Part shown: piece by piece, positions 1 through 9,190 of the stretch
How the letters are laid out: each line of letters begins with the position of its first letter
Position numbering within the stretch: the first letter of the stretch is position 1
DNA from: Chloroflexota bacterium
GTDB taxonomy: Bacteria > Chloroflexota > UBA11872 > VXOZ01
Reading direction: 5' to 3'
Assembly: GCA_958295775.1 (NCBI GenBank)
Contig: CATQHC010000002.1
Location: 1,015,830-1,079,829 of the forward strand
DNA length: 64,000 nt
The notes under the pieces: model-generated
What the model saw: the letters and a program-made list of their open reading frames with translations, nothing else
What the model was told of the DNA's origin: nothing
The model's database searches: none
Made by a program: the position numbers and the translations under genes

Positions 1-288
1 TACGGCACCAAGGGCAAGGTTGCGCTCGATCGCTCCAACCGCGGCTTTTCGTTGGATACCGAAGAACGCCAACTGACAATTCGGCCCAAGATGTGGTCGT
101 ACTTCAAGACTGACCATTCCTGGGGCAATTCCATGCGGAATATGGTGGACTGCGTGCTGGACGGCGGCGAACCGGCGATACCGGCCCGCGACGGCTTGGC
201 GGTAGTTGCCATGATCGAGGCCGCCGAGCGGTCTATTGAGACCGGTCAGCCGGTGCGACCTGCCGACTTGATCGCGGAGCAAGTGTAA
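1..288 (+). CDS. Gfo/Idh/MocA-family oxidoreductase, C-terminal fragment
   Basis: The reading frame is open from base 1 and ends at TAA 286-288, so only the last 95 residues of a longer protein are present. The fragment has the typical end of a Gfo/Idh/MocA NAD(P)-dependent sugar oxidoreductase: a small-domain strand, then a helix in which a Met-Val-Asp-Cys segment is followed by a Gly-Glu-Pro turn, and a last helix ending in a Gly-Gln-Pro-Val motif. The same order (FVDCVRTGKEP, then SGRPVSL) closes the complete oxidoreductase that follows at 554. Substrate cannot be told. The family call is fairly safe. Confidence 0.7.
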   Translation, partial: YGTKGKVALDRSNRGFSLDTEERQLTIRPKMWSYFKTDHSWGNSMRNMVDCVLDGGEPAIPARDGLAVVAMIEAAERSIETGQPVRPADLIAEQV

Positions 289-553
289 AAGAACAAGCCC
301 GTTCACTGTCGCAGGTCGCTGCCTTGTTCGTCCATGCTACGGGTGCTTGGAGTCGGTAGTTTACCGGGAGTAACAAGCCCGGGCAATCGGGGGCGTGTAA
401 ACAACGCCCTCTCACCATAGAGTGGAAACATTTGCGCTCCAGCAGGCAGAGAGACTCCCTCTCCCTGGGGGGTGAGGGGAAATCTTCACCGTTTCAGCCT
501 ATTTCCGCGCGTTGGTCAGGGTACGCGAAGGTCTCTTGTGGGAGAACGGAAGA
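289..553. other. Intergenic region with a GC-rich repeat
   Basis: No convincing gene is visible. Bases 452-480 form a C-tract/G-tract inverted element (CTCCCTCTCCCTGGGG then GGTGAGGGG), related to the one at 3958-3993. The weak ribosome binding site GGGAG of the next gene lies at about 539-543. Confidence 0.5.
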
Positions 554-1564
554 ATGAACCAAATCGGCATTGGCGTGATTGCCGCCGGACAGATGGGCCA
601 GCGGCACGCGAACGTCTACCGGCAACTGCCCGAGGTGCAACTGCGGGCAGTCGCGGACCTGAATCCACAGGCCGCGCACGCTGCCGCTGATCCTGCGGGG
701 GCCGACGTGTACTCAGACTGGCATGACGTGCTCGCGCGCGATGACGTTCAGGCGGTCAGCATTTGCCTGCCGGACTGGGACCACCGCGACGCAGTGATTG
801 CGGCCGCGAAGGCCGGTAAATACATCTTGCTCGAGAAACCGCTCGCCATCGACGTTGCCGACGCAGACGACATGGTCGCTGCGGTGAAGCGCGCCGGCAT
901 CACACTGCTGGTGGGACACACCCTCCACTTCGACCCGCGCTATGCCATGCCGTTGGCGGACTACCGGCGCGGCGCAATCGGCGACATCATTCACGTTTTC
1001 GCCCGCCGTAACAACCCCATCACCAGCGCCGAGAAATTCGAGGGCAACACGACGGTGCTGCAATTCCTGGGCATCCACGACATCGAATACGTGCTGTCGA
1101 TGCTAGATGAACCGGTCGTGCGCGTCACGGCGGAGTCCCACCAAGTGCTGGCGGCCGACCTTGGCATCGATGACGCGGTGTTTACCCTCGTGAAATTTGC
1201 CTCCGGCGCCGTTGCCAGCTTCGAGCATGCCTGGACTCTGCCAGTACAGACATACCGTGCGTTGGACGCGCGCCTCGATGCCGTGGGTACCCAAGGCATG
1301 CTCCGCATCGATTGCGCGCCCGCCACGAGCATGACCATTTCCCAACAAGAGGTCGAAACCCACGACACCTGGTACGGTCCTACGCTGGACGAGGACTACG
1401 TGGGCGCAATCTTCCACGAGGTCAAGCACTTCGTGGACTGCGTGCGCACCGGCAAAGAGCCAGCGGTCAAGCTGAGCCACGCTTACGAAGCCGTGCGCGT
1501 GGTAGATGCGGCACAGCAATCCGCCGCCAGCGGCAGGCCTGTCAGCCTGGCAGCGAGCAAGTAG
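554..1564 (+). CDS. Gfo/Idh/MocA-family NAD(P)-dependent oxidoreductase
   Basis: Predicted cytoplasmic dehydrogenase of 336 residues acting on a sugar, inositol or related polyol. The N-terminus carries the Rossmann glycine motif (GVIAAGQMGQRH, with an extra Ala-Ala before the usual G-x-G), the middle has the family's EKP motif (LLEKPLAI, near residue 95), and the C-terminal alpha/beta domain ends with a Val-Asp-Cys-Val helix. The frame is open upstream to 512, but ATG 554 is preferred because it has GGGAG upstream and starts directly at the first beta strand. It lies just behind another member of the same family, which suggests a sugar-catabolism cluster. Substrate unknown. Confidence 0.85.
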   Translation: MNQIGIGVIAAGQMGQRHANVYRQLPEVQLRAVADLNPQAAHAAADPAGADVYSDWHDVLARDDVQAVSICLPDWDHRDAVIAAAKAGKYILLEKPLAIDVADADDMVAAVKRAGITLLVGHTLHFDPRYAMPLADYRRGAIGDIIHVFARRNNPITSAEKFEGNTTVLQFLGIHDIEYVLSMLDEPVVRVTAESHQVLAADLGIDDAVFTLVKFASGAVASFEHAWTLPVQTYRALDARLDAVGTQGMLRIDCAPATSMTISQQEVETHDTWYGPTLDEDYVGAIFHEVKHFVDCVRTGKEPAVKLSHAYEAVRVVDAAQQSAASGRPVSLAASK

Positions 1565-1784
1565 CGACTGCTGGACGTTTTCTCCGACTGTCTCTCCCAT
1601 TTGCCGAGCAGCCAAACCGCCTGTTCAATCGTCCCTCAGACCGTTCGTGCTGGGCCTGTTGAGGCACACTCCTGGTGAAGGACGGAGATGAATTCTAGAA
1701 ATCGTTCGTGAAGAGCCTGTCAAAGAGTCGAAGCAAGCGCGAACTGTGTCCGACCCCTGCGCCAAGTCCTGTTTCACGTTCAAC

Positions 1785-3059
1785 CTATGTTCCCACCACC
1801 CGCTCTAGTTGACCAAACACCTTCTGAAACGCCTGCACGTACCTCGCCATCAGAGACTCGTCATTAGGCGGGGTCAGCCCCATTAGCGGGATGACCCTAT
1901 CCACCGCATTGGCGGCGTGCGGGTAGTCTTCCGGGCGATATTCTATCGTGCCGTCGTAGCAGCACTCCCAGGGACACCCCCGCCCGTAGCCTTCCTGCTC
2001 CTGAAAGAGCGTCATGCGGGGCAGCAGAAACTCCGCGCGGCCGAGGCCGACGCCTTCCGCCCGCAGCGCCTCTCGCACCTTCTCGCTGGCGGGTCCCGGA
2101 TCAACGTCCAATCCCGCCTCTTCCGGCGCGAACTCCGCCACGTAGCGAAAGTAGACGTGGGTGCGGTCGGCTGGCACGTGCGGCAATCGGAGTCCAGGGA
2201 TGTTTGCCAGATGCTCGTCTAGATAGCTGGCGTTTGCCTGGATGTGCGCTGTTGTTTCAGCGACTCGGGTCATTTGCGAGCGGATGAAGGCGTTCGTCAT
2301 CTCCGTCCCGCGATACATCCAACCCATGCCGTAGACGTTGTACTCGCGCTCACCGTCGGTGCGCCGTCGTTCGCCAAACTGCTGCACCCGCGCCGCCATG
2401 TCCCAGGCTTCCTCGTCGTCGGTGACCAGCGCGCCGCCCTCGCCGCCGGGCAGGTTCTTGTTGCCGTTGAAGCTAAACGCACCGACGTGGCCGAGCGTAC
2501 CGACCGAGCGCCCGTTGTACGTCGCCGCCTGCGCCTGGCAGCAGTCCTCGATCACCTTCAGCCCGTGTTTCTCCGCCACCGCCATGATGCCGTCCATGTC
2601 GGCCGGCAGTCCGTAGAGGTGCACCGGCAGAATGGCGCGCGTGCGCGGCGTGATCTTCGCCTCAACCTGCTGCGGGTCCAGCGTGTAGGTCGCCGGATCG
2701 ATGTCGGCAAAGACCGGAATCGCGTTGTGGTGGAGGATGCTGGTCGCCGTAGACGACCAGGACATGGGCGTGGTGATGACCTCGTCGCCCGGCTGCACAC
2801 CCGCCGCGGCCACGGCCATGTGCAATGCCGCCGTGCCGCTGTTCGTCACCAGGCAGTGCCGCGCGCCTACGTACGCCGCCCACTCCTCCTGCAACGCCAT
2901 GGCTTCCGGCGCCGCCGCACCCCAGAGCACGCCGCGCTCCAGCACACCCATCACCGCAGCTTTGTCCGCCGCCGCCACCTGCGGCCACGGCTGCACGCCG
3001 CCTTCATTCACTGCCGGCGCCCCGCCGTGAACCGCGAGCTCTTCCGGTGTCCCTAGCAT
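1785..3059 (-). CDS. DegT/DnrJ/EryC1/StrS family PLP-dependent aminotransferase
   Basis: 424 residues, the normal length for the family. These enzymes transfer an amino group to keto-sugars or inososes. The phosphate-binding segment (TNSGTAALH), the Asp of IEDCCQA that contacts the PLP nitrogen, and the Schiff-base lysine in NGNKNLPGGEGG are all visible. ATG 3059 is preceded by AGGAG at good spacing. It is the first of three divergent DegT paralogues in the window (others at 44559 and 60078). With Gfo/Idh enzymes nearby, amino-sugar or amino-inositol metabolism is plausible but not shown. Confidence 0.88.
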   Translation of the reverse strand: MLGTPEELAVHGGAPAVNEGGVQPWPQVAAADKAAVMGVLERGVLWGAAAPEAMALQEEWAAYVGARHCLVTNSGTAALHMAVAAAGVQPGDEVITTPMSWSSTATSILHHNAIPVFADIDPATYTLDPQQVEAKITPRTRAILPVHLYGLPADMDGIMAVAEKHGLKVIEDCCQAQAATYNGRSVGTLGHVGAFSFNGNKNLPGGEGGALVTDDEEAWDMAARVQQFGERRRTDGEREYNVYGMGWMYRGTEMTNAFIRSQMTRVAETTAHIQANASYLDEHLANIPGLRLPHVPADRTHVYFRYVAEFAPEEAGLDVDPGPASEKVREALRAEGVGLGRAEFLLPRMTLFQEQEGYGRGCPWECCYDGTIEYRPEDYPHAANAVDRVIPLMGLTPPNDESLMARYVQAFQKVFGQLERVVGT

Positions 3060-3138
3060 CGCTGACTCCTAGTTTCCACGCCAACTCTTTCGTTAGACAT
3101 CTGGCAATAACCCTCAGACGAGTTCGCTTGCATGACCG

Positions 3139-3816
3139 CTACTCTTCGCTAAACACCAAATTCCCGAACCGGTTCGGCATATGGAATTGGATTTCGCCGG
3201 TGGGGGACCAGGCGGTGTATTCATCGGCGTCGTGGGCGCGGTCGATGCGGTAGAAGTTGGCGCGCCAGCGGTCGCCGTGGCGGGGCGGAATGTGCGGCGC
3301 GGTCATACACTGGTCGAAGGGAATGGCAAGCTCGGTGGTCCAGGAGGTATCGGTGCCGTCGAACGAGTTTACTTTGCCGTCCACCTGCACCGCCGTCTGC
3401 AGGTCCGGGCAGTCCCAGCACAACAGCTCGTGGCTCTTGCCGCCGCGCCGGAAGACGGCGAGGTCGACGATCACATTGTTCGGGCTGACCTCGAATTCCA
3501 GGAACGACCACTCGTCGCAGTCATCATCCAGAAAGACCTCCACCACCTCTTCGTCCCACAAGGGCTCATCCCGATTCTTGAGCGTGCCCCAAATGTAGGG
3601 ATCTTCAGCCTCGAAGCCCACGTAGAGATATGTATCGTCCCAGAGCGCGCGCACTATTGTAGGGTAGCGCGGGGCGTCGCCGGTGACGGTTTCGACAAGC
3701 TGCATCTGCTCGGCGTGTTCCCACGCCGGTTCGTCGAGCGCGCCGTCAATCGTGATCGGCGAGGTAGCCCGGCGGCAGGTGTAAGAGGGAAGTGACGGAA
3801 GTACGGGGTTTCCCAT
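3139..3816 (-). CDS. CBM9-like/DOMON-type carbohydrate-binding protein
   Basis: 225 residues. The sequence opens with the signature of family 9-like carbohydrate-binding modules (ITIDGALDEPAW), followed by LWDDTYLYVGFEAEDP, an acidic strand (VEVFLDDD) and a C-terminal block WRANFYRIDR...WSPTG. No catalytic domain or signal peptide is visible, so it is a stand-alone beta-sandwich module whose location is unclear. The frame is open to 3951, but residues upstream of the Met at 3816 look non-coding and the domain begins right after this Met. It lies 79 bp downstream of the aminotransferase start on the same strand. Ligand unknown. Confidence 0.7.
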   Translation of the reverse strand: MGNPVLPSLPSYTCRRATSPITIDGALDEPAWEHAEQMQLVETVTGDAPRYPTIVRALWDDTYLYVGFEAEDPYIWGTLKNRDEPLWDEEVVEVFLDDDCDEWSFLEFEVSPNNVIVDLAVFRRGGKSHELLCWDCPDLQTAVQVDGKVNSFDGTDTSWTTELAIPFDQCMTAPHIPPRHGDRWRANFYRIDRAHDADEYTAWSPTGEIQFHMPNRFGNLVFSEE

Positions 3817-4083
3817 TGATCTGAATTCCTTAGTTATCTTGGGTAGCCAAGATTGGCCGCTGTCACGGAGAAACGTAATCTTGTTTCGGCGCCCGTTTGT
3901 GCCGATAGTATCTCTACGGGACTTAGGCTTTCGGAGGGGATGAACTGCCAAGACGAAAGACCCCTCACCCTAGCCCTCTCCCCCAGGAGAGGGAACTGGA
4001 AACGGCGGACAGGGAGCTCTGCCACGTTACTCGATCTATGTGACATTTTCCCAGTGATTAGGCAGAAAACCCGTTCTGACCTA
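3817..4083. other. Intergenic region with a CCCTCACCCTAGCCCTCTCC-type repeat
   Basis: No gene is supported. Bases 3958-3993 form a C-rich/G-rich hairpin-like repeat (CCCTCACCCTAG, then CTCCCCCAGGAGAGGG), the kind of dispersed intergenic repeat also seen at 452-480. Confidence 0.45.
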
Positions 4084-6387
4084 TTACGTCACATCTAACC
4101 ACACCGGGCTCGACCATGCCATTTCCTCATCTTCTTGGGTAACGCGAACATAGTAGAAGTCGCCTGTGGCCGCCACAGAGTCATCTTCCCACACCAGGTC
4201 AACACCATGCTCAGGATCGTCCCACGAGTGGACGTCCTCATTATTCTTGACCACCGTTACGCTGCTGAGGCCTGCAGTACCTATCACGTTTGCAATGAGC
4301 CGACGCGGGTCAGACGCTCCCAGCTCGATATCCTCTCCCATCCAATGGCCGTTTACCTTGAACGAGAGCAAGATGCGCTGGCCGGAGGTAGCATAGGTGC
4401 GCCGCGCCCGCCACGCCTCGAAGATCTCCTTGCGCGTGAGACCCGTGGCCCACACCACCGCCAGACCCGATGGCTTCCATATGGCGTCGGCCACGGACTT
4501 GCTGAACTGTTCGCCGATGCCCGCGTAGCCGGGACGGGCGTCGTGGTTGTCGCTACCGGCGATCACGCCCACGCGCGAGCCGGTTGCCAGCACTTCCTGC
4601 AATGAGAGGCCGCCCTGTGTTCGCCACGGCTGGCGCGGGTTGCCGCGAATCTCCGAGTTGCCCCAACCGGAGTACATCTCCAGCAACCGCTCGTATTTGG
4701 GATTGTGCTGGTGCCAGCGAAGCGCCATCAAAGGATGGTGTCCAAACGCCAGCACGTCATCGCGGCCTTCCAGGTGGTGCCACATACGTTCAAGATTTGC
4801 CGTGGCGACATCACTGCCGCGCAGAATCTGATGGTAGTCGTTTTCGCTGTACACGTTCCGGTGACCCAGGCCGTGTCCCTCGCCATCCGCATCCATATAC
4901 GCCCACTCAAAGCCACTGATCGGCACGAACTCTCCCGGCGTGTGGTACCGCTGCACCAGGATCTGATTGGCAGTCCACTGGTTGTCGGTCTCGTACTCGG
5001 CGTGCTCGGAGGCGCACATGAAGTCGAGATTCGCCACGTGGCGGCCGTGCTCGTACTGGGCCTCGATTTCGCCGACTGCGTCACCGGAGTAGAGAGAATG
5101 CGAATGTATGTCGCCAAAGTACACCTGGTGTGCCGGCATTTCAGATGCGCTTACAACCGGGTTCGACGTACCGACCAGACTGTCATCGGTCGCAGCCGTG
5201 ATGACATACGTGCCCTCGCCTCGCGGCACCCACGTCACGCGGCAATGGCCGCCATCGCCTTCAGCCAGATGAATTGGACCAGGAAGGTCTACGTCATCCC
5301 GGTCGCACGCAAAGCGCACGCGCCCGGTGTACGCCGGCTGGGCGAGCGCCTGATACCGGTCCACCACCGCTACGTTCAGATCATGGGGGACACCGATTTG
5401 GGCATCGGCCTTGGCCGTGACAACGAGCTTTGCAGGCTCATCGGTAACCACCGTAAAGGAGTGGGCATGTTCGCGTTCAAGGGGCAAAAACGTCTCAGTG
5501 GCACGGGAGTCCACCCAGACCGTGAGCACGGGCATGCGGTGCCACCACGCGCGCTTGTAGTTGTGCGTATACGTCCAAGCGACGACGTTGGCCTGCGCGC
5601 CGGGACCGCCCCCGCTGCGGTCGCCAAAGACGAGCGTAATCGTATCGCCCGGCCGCAACGGCCTCTCGGACACGGTCACGCGAATGCCATACTCACGGTC
5701 GTGCAGACCGGTTACCGGTTCGACGATTTCAGTTATGTCAACGCGACCGCTGCCTTCATGGACAACCGTCACGTAGCCCGGTGCGGTCGGATCTTCGGTC
5801 TGTGGGGTATGGGTTTCCCGCCACAGCGACCCTTCCACGAACGCCATTATGCCGCCGCCGACGGCAATGCCTTCTTTGCCCACGGTGTACGTCATGCGAA
5901 ACTCGTGGCGCGAGCACGAGACCACCCGATTTGGCGTCAGTTCGCTGTAACCACTTGGGTCGCTAAACAGCGCGTGCAGGTCGGACTCGGTGCGCACCGA
6001 CGGCGGCACCTCCAATGCGAGGTCATCACTGAGAATGACGCCGTCAAAACCCCGCAGCGTCGCGTCAGGCGTGGACACGCGCATCTGCAGGAAGTTTGGG
6101 CGCAACGTCACCGTTGCCACGCGCGTCCACACGGTTTCGGGCCGCACCTCCGGGCCCAGGCGCACCCTACCGCTGGCGCCGTCAAGCTCGACCTCAACGT
6201 AGCGTTCCTCCGCCGAGTGGGGCGAAACGCCCAGCCACAGGCCGTAAGGGCGGTCCACGTTCCAGCCGCGCGCCTGCACGGTCAGATCGGCAACCGTGCG
6301 CTGGTAGTGCTGTCCCCGGAAGGCGACCTTCTGCTCGCTGTAGGCGAACTCGGTCGGCTCGAACAACATGTAACGTCGGTCATTCAT
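4084..6387 (-). CDS. DUF3604-family (PHP-like) protein
   Basis: 767 residues with an N-terminal beta-rich half and a C-terminal metal-binding half typical of DUF3604 proteins, which are related to PHP-type metallohydrolases. Visible metal-ligand blocks are GDIHSHSLYSGD near residue 425, CASEHAE, GHHP and GSDNHDARPGYAG near residue 612. The chain ends with an Ig-like sandwich (VWLDVT). ATG 6387 has an ideal AAGGAG. No signal peptide is visible. Members are annotated only as hypothetical or PHP-domain proteins; here the gene lies among sugar-catabolic enzymes. The reaction is not known. Confidence 0.8.
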   Translation of the reverse strand: MNDRRYMLFEPTEFAYSEQKVAFRGQHYQRTVADLTVQARGWNVDRPYGLWLGVSPHSAEERYVEVELDGASGRVRLGPEVRPETVWTRVATVTLRPNFLQMRVSTPDATLRGFDGVILSDDLALEVPPSVRTESDLHALFSDPSGYSELTPNRVVSCSRHEFRMTYTVGKEGIAVGGGIMAFVEGSLWRETHTPQTEDPTAPGYVTVVHEGSGRVDITEIVEPVTGLHDREYGIRVTVSERPLRPGDTITLVFGDRSGGGPGAQANVVAWTYTHNYKRAWWHRMPVLTVWVDSRATETFLPLEREHAHSFTVVTDEPAKLVVTAKADAQIGVPHDLNVAVVDRYQALAQPAYTGRVRFACDRDDVDLPGPIHLAEGDGGHCRVTWVPRGEGTYVITAATDDSLVGTSNPVVSASEMPAHQVYFGDIHSHSLYSGDAVGEIEAQYEHGRHVANLDFMCASEHAEYETDNQWTANQILVQRYHTPGEFVPISGFEWAYMDADGEGHGLGHRNVYSENDYHQILRGSDVATANLERMWHHLEGRDDVLAFGHHPLMALRWHQHNPKYERLLEMYSGWGNSEIRGNPRQPWRTQGGLSLQEVLATGSRVGVIAGSDNHDARPGYAGIGEQFSKSVADAIWKPSGLAVVWATGLTRKEIFEAWRARRTYATSGQRILLSFKVNGHWMGEDIELGASDPRRLIANVIGTAGLSSVTVVKNNEDVHSWDDPEHGVDLVWEDDSVAATGDFYYVRVTQEDEEMAWSSPVWLDVT

Positions 6388-6480
6388 AGGTATCTCCTTT
6401 GGAGCGAATCGAGAACGCCGAACCTACACTACAGGCAGATCCGGCGTGCCGATAGTACGCAAGGTGGCGGGAAGGTACCG

Positions 6481-7413
6481 CTAGTGCTTCTGCGTGGCCT
6501 CTACCGTCGCAGCATAGTCACTGAGAGTCTCACTTGTCAAGCGCGACCACGTGTCGAGTTCACGCAGCGACCGGTCGTCAATGGGCGTGACCGGCTGGCG
6601 CACGGTGGCATGATCAATGGCGCCCGCCCGCGCCAGGAGGTGCTTCGCGGACTGAATGAACGATTGCAGATTTCCACCCTTAGCCACAAGCACCGGCAGG
6701 ATGGCGGCATAGATGGCACGGGCGCCATCTACGTCGCCTGCCATATAGCGGTCGTAGACCTGCCGCATCGGGCCGATGGCATCGGCGCCGGGCATACAGC
6801 CGACGGCGCCGCGCGCCAGCGCCTCGATGAAACCAATGCCGCCCCAGCCCACGAGCATGGCAAGACGGTCGCCGAGTTGCGCGCGCAGGGCTTCCATCAG
6901 CGGCCACGCGGGCTGCGCCTCCAGCTTGACGTATTGAATGTTCGGGCATCGCTCCGCCATCTGCGCAATCACGCCTGCGGAGAGTCCGTAGCCGACCACT
7001 TGCGGACAGTCCTGCACCATGATGGGCACAACTACAGCGTCCGCAACTAACGTGTAAAATTGCACAACTCCATCCGTATCCACGGGCCCGGGCGGCGGCA
7101 ACACCATGAGTCCGACCACGCCTGCATCCGTGAGCCAGCGCGCCAGGCGCACGGCTTCAACCGTGGAGGCTGCCTGAAGACCGGATATGACTGGCGCGCG
7201 GCCGTTCACCTGGGCCACTACAGTATTTACGACGCGTTGCTTTTCCTCCTCACTCAGGCGATTCGTCTCGCTGGCAAGACCCAGGCACACCACGGCATGT
7301 GCGCCTTCCGCCAAGACATAATCGGTCAAGCGCTGCAAACTGTCGTAATCCAACGACTCATCCGGGAAGAACGGCGTGCACAGCACCGCCAATACGCCAT
7401 GAAAATCGTTCAT
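6481..7413 (-). CDS. DapA-family aldolase/lyase (dihydrodipicolinate synthase-like)
   Basis: 310-residue TIM-barrel aldolase of the DHDPS/N-acetylneuraminate lyase superfamily, which cleaves or forms 2-keto acids through a Schiff base. The likely Schiff-base lysine is in IQYVKLEAQPAW. The usual Tyr-Asn-x-Pro catalytic motif is replaced by VQDCP, so the tyrosine is Gln here; some DapA-like subgroups have this form, and their substrates are not settled. ATG 7413 (MNDFHGV) is chosen over upstream codons because GGAGAG lies just before it. The gene lies 93 bp downstream of the DUF3604 gene on the same strand and may be cotranscribed. It is one of three DapA-like genes in the window. Confidence 0.82.
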   Translation of the reverse strand: MNDFHGVLAVLCTPFFPDESLDYDSLQRLTDYVLAEGAHAVVCLGLASETNRLSEEEKQRVVNTVVAQVNGRAPVISGLQAASTVEAVRLARWLTDAGVVGLMVLPPPGPVDTDGVVQFYTLVADAVVVPIMVQDCPQVVGYGLSAGVIAQMAERCPNIQYVKLEAQPAWPLMEALRAQLGDRLAMLVGWGGIGFIEALARGAVGCMPGADAIGPMRQVYDRYMAGDVDGARAIYAAILPVLVAKGGNLQSFIQSAKHLLARAGAIDHATVRQPVTPIDDRSLRELDTWSRLTSETLSDYAATVEATQKH

Positions 7414-7823
7414 GTTATTACTCTCTCCAGGTTCCCATTCCTTCACGTTTTTCAGAAAGCGCTACAGTTTCTGCGGGACAAATGGGAGGGATTCCAAAGT
7501 GTAGCGCGGGGGCTTGTCCCCCGCCTCCTGATGGGAAACGCCTAGAGGACTTTGTGAAAATGCACTTGCATCTCATACTGTTTCGCAGTTAGTTGAATAG
7601 CATGTCATGTAGGTACATCTCTCGGGCATTTTCGGTCTCTCTAGTCTCAAGTTCACCAGGGCTCTTTTCAGTTCCATCAATAGACTGCACCGTCCTCCCT
7701 TCGCAAAATTACCACGGACGATAAACTGCTGGCATCTCTAGGAAGGCAGGTAATTGAGCGAAAGTGCGGTCGGTTGTCAACCGTTACACGACTTGCAAGA
7801 TATCGTTGCAGGAGCAGGCCGGA
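7414..7823. other. Intergenic region, 410 bp
   Basis: No coding frame is convincing. Bases 7501-7527 carry a short palindromic repeat (GCGGGGGCTTGTCCCCCGC) that recurs almost unchanged at 41208-41232. The rest shows no clear promoter or RNA. Confidence 0.5.
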
Positions 7824-9110
7824 CTACGGCGCCGGGGCCCCAAAGGGCACGGTCTCCACCTCCTCGATCGTCTCGTCTGCCGTGAAGCGCCAGACGCCGA
7901 TGTAACCCCGCCGCAGGTCGCCGTGCTCGTCCCAATCCAGCGTCGTTGCCGCGCCTTCATAGTTAACTTCCCCGCATGACGCCAAGAGCTCCAAACCGGC
8001 AGCGATATTTTCCGCTTCTGCAATTAACGTCACGCCCGGCCCGCTGCCAATTGCGCGCAGGTGGTCGCGTATAGCGGCGCCTGTCACGCTCCCGGCTGCC
8101 TGTGCCGCCAGCGCCAGGGCAATGGTGGCATCGTATGTCTCCTTGACGTACGCGTATTCCGGTAGCGCGCCATATTCAGCGGCGTACGCCTCTTCCCAGG
8201 CAATCGTGGAGGCGCTCTTGGAGTCGGACCCACCTGCCGTGCCGTACATGCCGCCCAGGCGGTCGCCGCCAATAGCGCGCACTAGCGCCGGACTTTTCGC
8301 AGCGTCGCCGAACGTGAACTGGTCATAGAGTCCCAGTGTCAGCGCCTCCCGGACAAGAGTTTCGGCCGCCTCTTCAAATGTAATGACGACAAGCGCCTGC
8401 GCGTCGTTGCTCGCGCTCTGACGCAGCGCGTCAGGCACGGAGGTCCGGTCAGGATCAAATGCCACCATGGCAAGTTCGCCTTCCCAGGCAGCGGCAAAGG
8501 CGGCAGCCAAGCCCTGCCCCCATGCGTCATCTACGTAGATGACACCGACATTAGTAAAACCGCGTTCCCGCGTGATTCGCGCCAGTACGGGACCCTGGGC
8601 GCTATCGGAAAGCGCGGTGCGGAAGAGAAAGTCATTGTCGGCCGCCGTAGTCAGCAGCGGTGAGGTGGCGGAGGGACTAATAAGCGGTATGCCCGCGGGT
8701 CCGGCCACGCGCTCAGCTACCTGCAAAGTGTTCGCGCTGGAACTGGGTCCGACAAGCGCGTGCACTCCCTCATCTTCAATCAAGCGCCGCGCCGCCTCCA
8801 CTGCAACCGTCGGGTCGCGGGTTGTGTCTCCCACCGCCGCTGCCACCGGCATGCCGAACACGCCGCCGCCGGCATTGACGTGCTTGAGCGCCAAGTTGAA
8901 GGCGCGTTGGCGTTCAATTGCCCGCTCCGTCGCCCCCTCGCTGAAGTTCAGCAGCAGACCGATCTTCAAGGGAGTGACGCTTTCCGCATCCGGCGCAGGT
9001 GAAGCCTGGGTCCGAAGTTCCGCCCTGCCGCACGCCGCGGCCCCGAGGAGCATGAAGATGCAGAAGGTCGTACGAAGTACGCGATTCATGCGGCACCGGA
9101 GAAACGCCAT
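7824..9110 (-). CDS. ABC transporter substrate-binding lipoprotein, branched-chain amino acid type (Peripla_BP_6)
   Basis: 428-residue lipoprotein that would capture a small ligand outside the membrane for an ABC importer. The signal peptide ends in a lipobox (LLGAAAC). The mature protein has the type-I periplasmic binding fold of LivJ/K-like proteins: KIGLLLNFS at the start, FNLALKHVNAGGG, ALVGPSSSANTLQ and PLISPSAT, GVIYVDDAWGQG, then TYDATIALALA. ATG 9110 is chosen because GGGAG lies 7 nt upstream; Met 9089 is possible but has no ribosome binding site. No permease or ATPase gene adjoins, so it is an orphan here. Confidence 0.88.
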   Translation of the reverse strand: MAFLRCRMNRVLRTTFCIFMLLGAAACGRAELRTQASPAPDAESVTPLKIGLLLNFSEGATERAIERQRAFNLALKHVNAGGGVFGMPVAAAVGDTTRDPTVAVEAARRLIEDEGVHALVGPSSSANTLQVAERVAGPAGIPLISPSATSPLLTTAADNDFLFRTALSDSAQGPVLARITRERGFTNVGVIYVDDAWGQGLAAAFAAAWEGELAMVAFDPDRTSVPDALRQSASNDAQALVVITFEEAAETLVREALTLGLYDQFTFGDAAKSPALVRAIGGDRLGGMYGTAGGSDSKSASTIAWEEAYAAEYGALPEYAYVKETYDATIALALAAQAAGSVTGAAIRDHLRAIGSGPGVTLIAEAENIAAGLELLASCGEVNYEGAATTLDWDEHGDLRRGYIGVWRFTADETIEEVETVPFGAPAP

Positions 9111-9190
9111 TCTTGGTCTCCCTTCACTCAATCATGGCGAGAAGCTAAACGGCTCCCAAGCGCCGAAGCGCGCAATTGGGATGGCCTCGC

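Noticed and set aside
4705-7050. 781-codon plus-strand frame
   Set aside because: It is the antisense shadow of the DUF3604 and DapA-like genes; the translation is rich in Arg/His/Val without any fold pattern, while the minus strand encodes clear proteins.
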